DNA of 22,774 nt, from positions 1-22,774 of the forward strand of contig CAKQDN010000028.1 of NCBI GenBank assembly GCA_934229275.1. The letters run 5' to 3'. Numbering within the stretch: the first letter of the stretch is position 1; each line of letters begins with the position of its first letter. Under the pieces are notes generated by a model. The model worked only from the letters and a program-made list of their open reading frames with translations. It had not been told where the DNA came from and did not search any database. The translations under genes and the position numbers were made by a program. The DNA is from an uncultured Clostridia bacterium (GTDB lineage Bacteria > Bacillota > Clostridia > Christensenellales > Pumilibacteraceae). This document shows, in pieces, positions 21,098 through 22,774 of the stretch.

Positions 21098-22030
21098 ATG
21101 GAAGAACAGTACCACGTTCCCGTCATGTTCGAAGAATGTATGGAAGCGCTGAACGTTAAGCCTGACGGTATTTACTTCGACGGAACGTTGGGCGGCGGCT
21201 CTCACACCGCTGGAATTCTTTGCAGAGGCGGAAAGGTAATTGCGACCGATCGCGACGACGATGCGATAGCATACTGCAAAAAAAAGTTTTCCACGCATCC
21301 GTTCGGAGAAAATCTGACGATAGTAAAAAGCAACTTCAAAGATTTTACGTCGGTCATAGCGAAGGCGGGCGTTAAAAAAGTAGACGGAGTGCTTCTCGAT
21401 CTCGGAATTTCGTCGCATCAGGTGGACGATGCGGAAAGAGGTTTTTCTTTCCGTCAGGACGCACCCCTCGATATGCGGATGGACAGGACGCAACGCTTTT
21501 CGGCTTACGACATCGTAAACGACTGGCAACAGGATAAAATCGCGGAAGTAATACTCGACTACGGCGAAGAAAAATTCGCAAGACGCATCGCGAAAAACAT
21601 CTGCGCATACAGGCAGAACAAGAAAATCGAAACGACGCTCGAACTTGCCGACATAGTAAAACACAGCGTAGACAGCGCGTCGATGAAAAACGGTCACCCG
21701 GCGAAAAAAACATTTCAGGCGCTGCGTATAGCGGTCAACGACGAACTCGGCGGACTGGGAGAAGTTATCGGCAATATGGTCGAAAAACTCAACGTCGGCG
21801 GAAGAATAGCGATAATATCGTTCCATTCGCTCGAAGACAGAATAGTAAAACGCAAATTCGCCGAACTTTCCACCGGTTGCATTTGCGACAAATCGCTCCC
21901 CGTGTGCGTATGCGGACATAAGGCGGATATAAAACTGATCGGAAAATATCGCCCGAGCGAAAAAGAACTGGAAAAAAACTCACGCAGCGCGAGCGCAACG
22001 CTTAGGGTTGCCGAGAAAATAGAAAAATAA
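21098..22030 (+). CDS. rsmH: 16S rRNA m4C1402 methyltransferase RsmH (MraW)
   Basis: 310 aa, normal. It methylates N4 of C1402 in 16S rRNA using S-adenosylmethionine. Motifs are HVPVMFEECMEAL (6-18), the SAM-binding FDGTLGGGSHT (27-37), VLLDLGISSHQVDDAERGFSFR, PLDMRMD and IISFHSLEDRIVKRKF near the C-terminus, with the helical insertion between. A Cys group (CICDKSLPVCVCG) near the end is usual for Clostridia. GGGAG lies 10 nt before the ATG. Conserved second gene of the division cluster after mraZ. Confidence 0.95.
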   Translation: MEEQYHVPVMFEECMEALNVKPDGIYFDGTLGGGSHTAGILCRGGKVIATDRDDDAIAYCKKKFSTHPFGENLTIVKSNFKDFTSVIAKAGVKKVDGVLLDLGISSHQVDDAERGFSFRQDAPLDMRMDRTQRFSAYDIVNDWQQDKIAEVILDYGEEKFARRIAKNICAYRQNKKIETTLELADIVKHSVDSASMKNGHPAKKTFQALRIAVNDELGGLGEVIGNMVEKLNVGGRIAIISFHSLEDRIVKRKFAELSTGCICDKSLPVCVCGHKADIKLIGKYRPSEKELEKNSRSASATLRVAEKIEK

Positions 22031-22073
22031 GCAATAAAAAAACAAAGAATAATAAAGGAGAGAGTATCATATT

Positions 22074-22715
22074 ATGATAACGACGAGAAGAACCGCAGTA
22101 AGCGATAAAGATTTCGAGACCAAACAGAATACCGTGATCGAAACCGATTTTCAGTCGGATTTCAAAGCGGACACGACGGCTTACGTCGATCCCGTAATTA
22201 AGCCGTTAAAAGAGAAAACTCCGGTTATTACACGCAGAATAACGCCTTCCGACAGCCAAAAGAGCGAAATTATGCCCACTATCAGGCTCGGAGCGAAGAA
22301 AAACGAAGAGAAAAAGGACGTCCCGACCGTAAACGCCGATAAAGAAGTTGCCGCAGCAAATGCGGTAGACGGAAAAACGAAGGCGCTTATGATGACCTAC
22401 GTTGCCGTGGCGTTCGTGCTTGCGCTCGTCGTACTTGCAACCGGTTTTATCGTAACCAACCGCACGGCTCAGGTCGCGAATCTGCAAAACGACGTGAGAA
22501 CGGCATACGACAGAGTAATCGGACAGGAAGACGCAATGAACGGTCTGTCCGACAGAAATACCGTAAGCGCGAAAGCCGATAACCTCGGAATGAAGGGTGC
22601 CGGCGGCGCAGAAGAAATCGAACTCGTAAACGTTTCCGACGAAGTTACTTATGAAGCGAGAACCAACGGTTTCGACCGGTTCTGTGATTTTATAAGCAGA
22701 CTCATCGGAGGTTGA
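22074..22715 (+). CDS. FtsL-like cell-division membrane protein
   Basis: 213 aa. The cytoplasmic N-terminus is long (1-103), charged and low in hydrophobics. A single transmembrane helix (about 105-127) is followed by a short outside part (128-213) that opens with a coiled-coil-like heptad stretch (VANLQNDVRTAYDRV). Position directly after rsmH and the topology are those of FtsL, a bitopic divisome protein that works with FtsB/DivIC. The family is poorly conserved, so the call rests on place and topology more than on sequence. The N-terminus is about twice to three times longer than in usual FtsL of 90-120 aa. AAGGAG lies 13-14 nt before the ATG, a long spacing; the next in-frame ATG is far inside. 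Confidence 0.65.
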   Translation: MITTRRTAVSDKDFETKQNTVIETDFQSDFKADTTAYVDPVIKPLKEKTPVITRRITPSDSQKSEIMPTIRLGAKKNEEKKDVPTVNADKEVAAANAVDGKTKALMMTYVAVAFVLALVVLATGFIVTNRTAQVANLQNDVRTAYDRVIGQEDAMNGLSDRNTVSAKADNLGMKGAGGAEEIELVNVSDEVTYEARTNGFDRFCDFISRLIGG

Positions 22716-22767
22716 AAAATTTAATTGGATTGTAATAGTTTAATCACTACAAGAAAGAGATTATTGT

Positions 22768-22774
22768 ATGCATG
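22768..22774 (+). CDS. Possible start of the next division-cluster gene (partial)
   Basis: An ATG 52 nt after the FtsL-like gene, preceded by AGAAAGAG about 8 nt upstream. Only two codons lie inside the window. By analogy with other clusters a penicillin-binding protein (ftsI/spoVD) would be expected here, but nothing in the sequence shows it. Confidence 0.2.

Noticed and set aside
20546..21919. Long minus-strand frame (457 codons) opposite mraZ and rsmH
   Set aside because: Antisense shadow of two conserved genes, rich in Arg/Phe/Tyr as expected from complemented codons.
1..22774. Mobile elements, CRISPR arrays, tRNA or rRNA genes, defence islands
   Set aside because: No transposase, integrase, phage gene, repeat-spacer pattern or stable RNA gene other than the 6S-like RNA was seen. 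All large genes are core or of plain context.

Overview
The window looks like a chromosomal stretch from an anaerobic, fermentative Bacillota bacterium of the class Clostridia (inference). The basis is a three-gene [FeFe]-hydrogenase operon of the NAD-linked, electron-bifurcating type, SepF and MraZ cell-division genes, RqcH, a tig-clpP-clpX cluster, strong Shine-Dalgarno sites and sigma-A type promoters with 17-bp spacers. No mobile element, CRISPR array, rRNA or tRNA gene was seen. Gene content is mostly core.

Layout. 1-400: the terminator of an upstream gene, then a probable 6S RNA on the minus strand with its own promoter. 472-1928 (minus): an overlapping pair, a DUF4886-like SGNH-fold protein and a DUF6062-like protein. 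1988-2737: a divergent single-pass membrane protein with a SPOR-like segment. 2871-7293: the hydrogenase operon hydC-hydB-hydA, with a strong promoter, a roughly 150-nt structured leader and a 13-bp-stem terminator. 7324-10186: an overlapping operon of a YggS/YlmE-type PLP protein, sepF, lspA and an RluD-family pseudouridine synthase. 10229-10555: a small three-helix membrane protein. 10645-12330 (minus): rqcH, which shares a bidirectional terminator with the preceding gene and has a promoter back-to-back with that of tig. 12503-15742: tig-clpP-clpX. 15869-18804: lon and the GTPase engB. 18848-19468: an unknown Cys-containing protein whose ribosome binding site is buried in a terminator hairpin. 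19534-20226: a metallophosphoesterase. 20227-20632: a gene-poor regulatory region with MraZ-type repeats. 20657 onward: the start of the division/cell-wall cluster, mraZ-rsmH-ftsL-like.

How it works together. The hydrogenase would dispose of electrons from NADH and reduced ferredoxin as H2. Trigger factor, ClpXP, Lon and RqcH form a protein folding and quality-control neighbourhood. RqcH marks stalled nascent chains, and ClpXP is known in Bacillus to degrade such products. SepF, LspA, MraZ, RsmH and the FtsL-like protein serve envelope growth and division.

No clear new enzymatic system was found. The most interesting signals are regulatory: an array of 10-bp-phased GTGGT repeats at mraZ with an inverted pair about 230 bp upstream, several promoters whose predicted start point lies on or next to an ATG, a terminator that also masks a ribosome binding site, a structured hydrogenase leader, and a possible Cys-rich micro-ORF at 415-513. 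All are sequence-only predictions.
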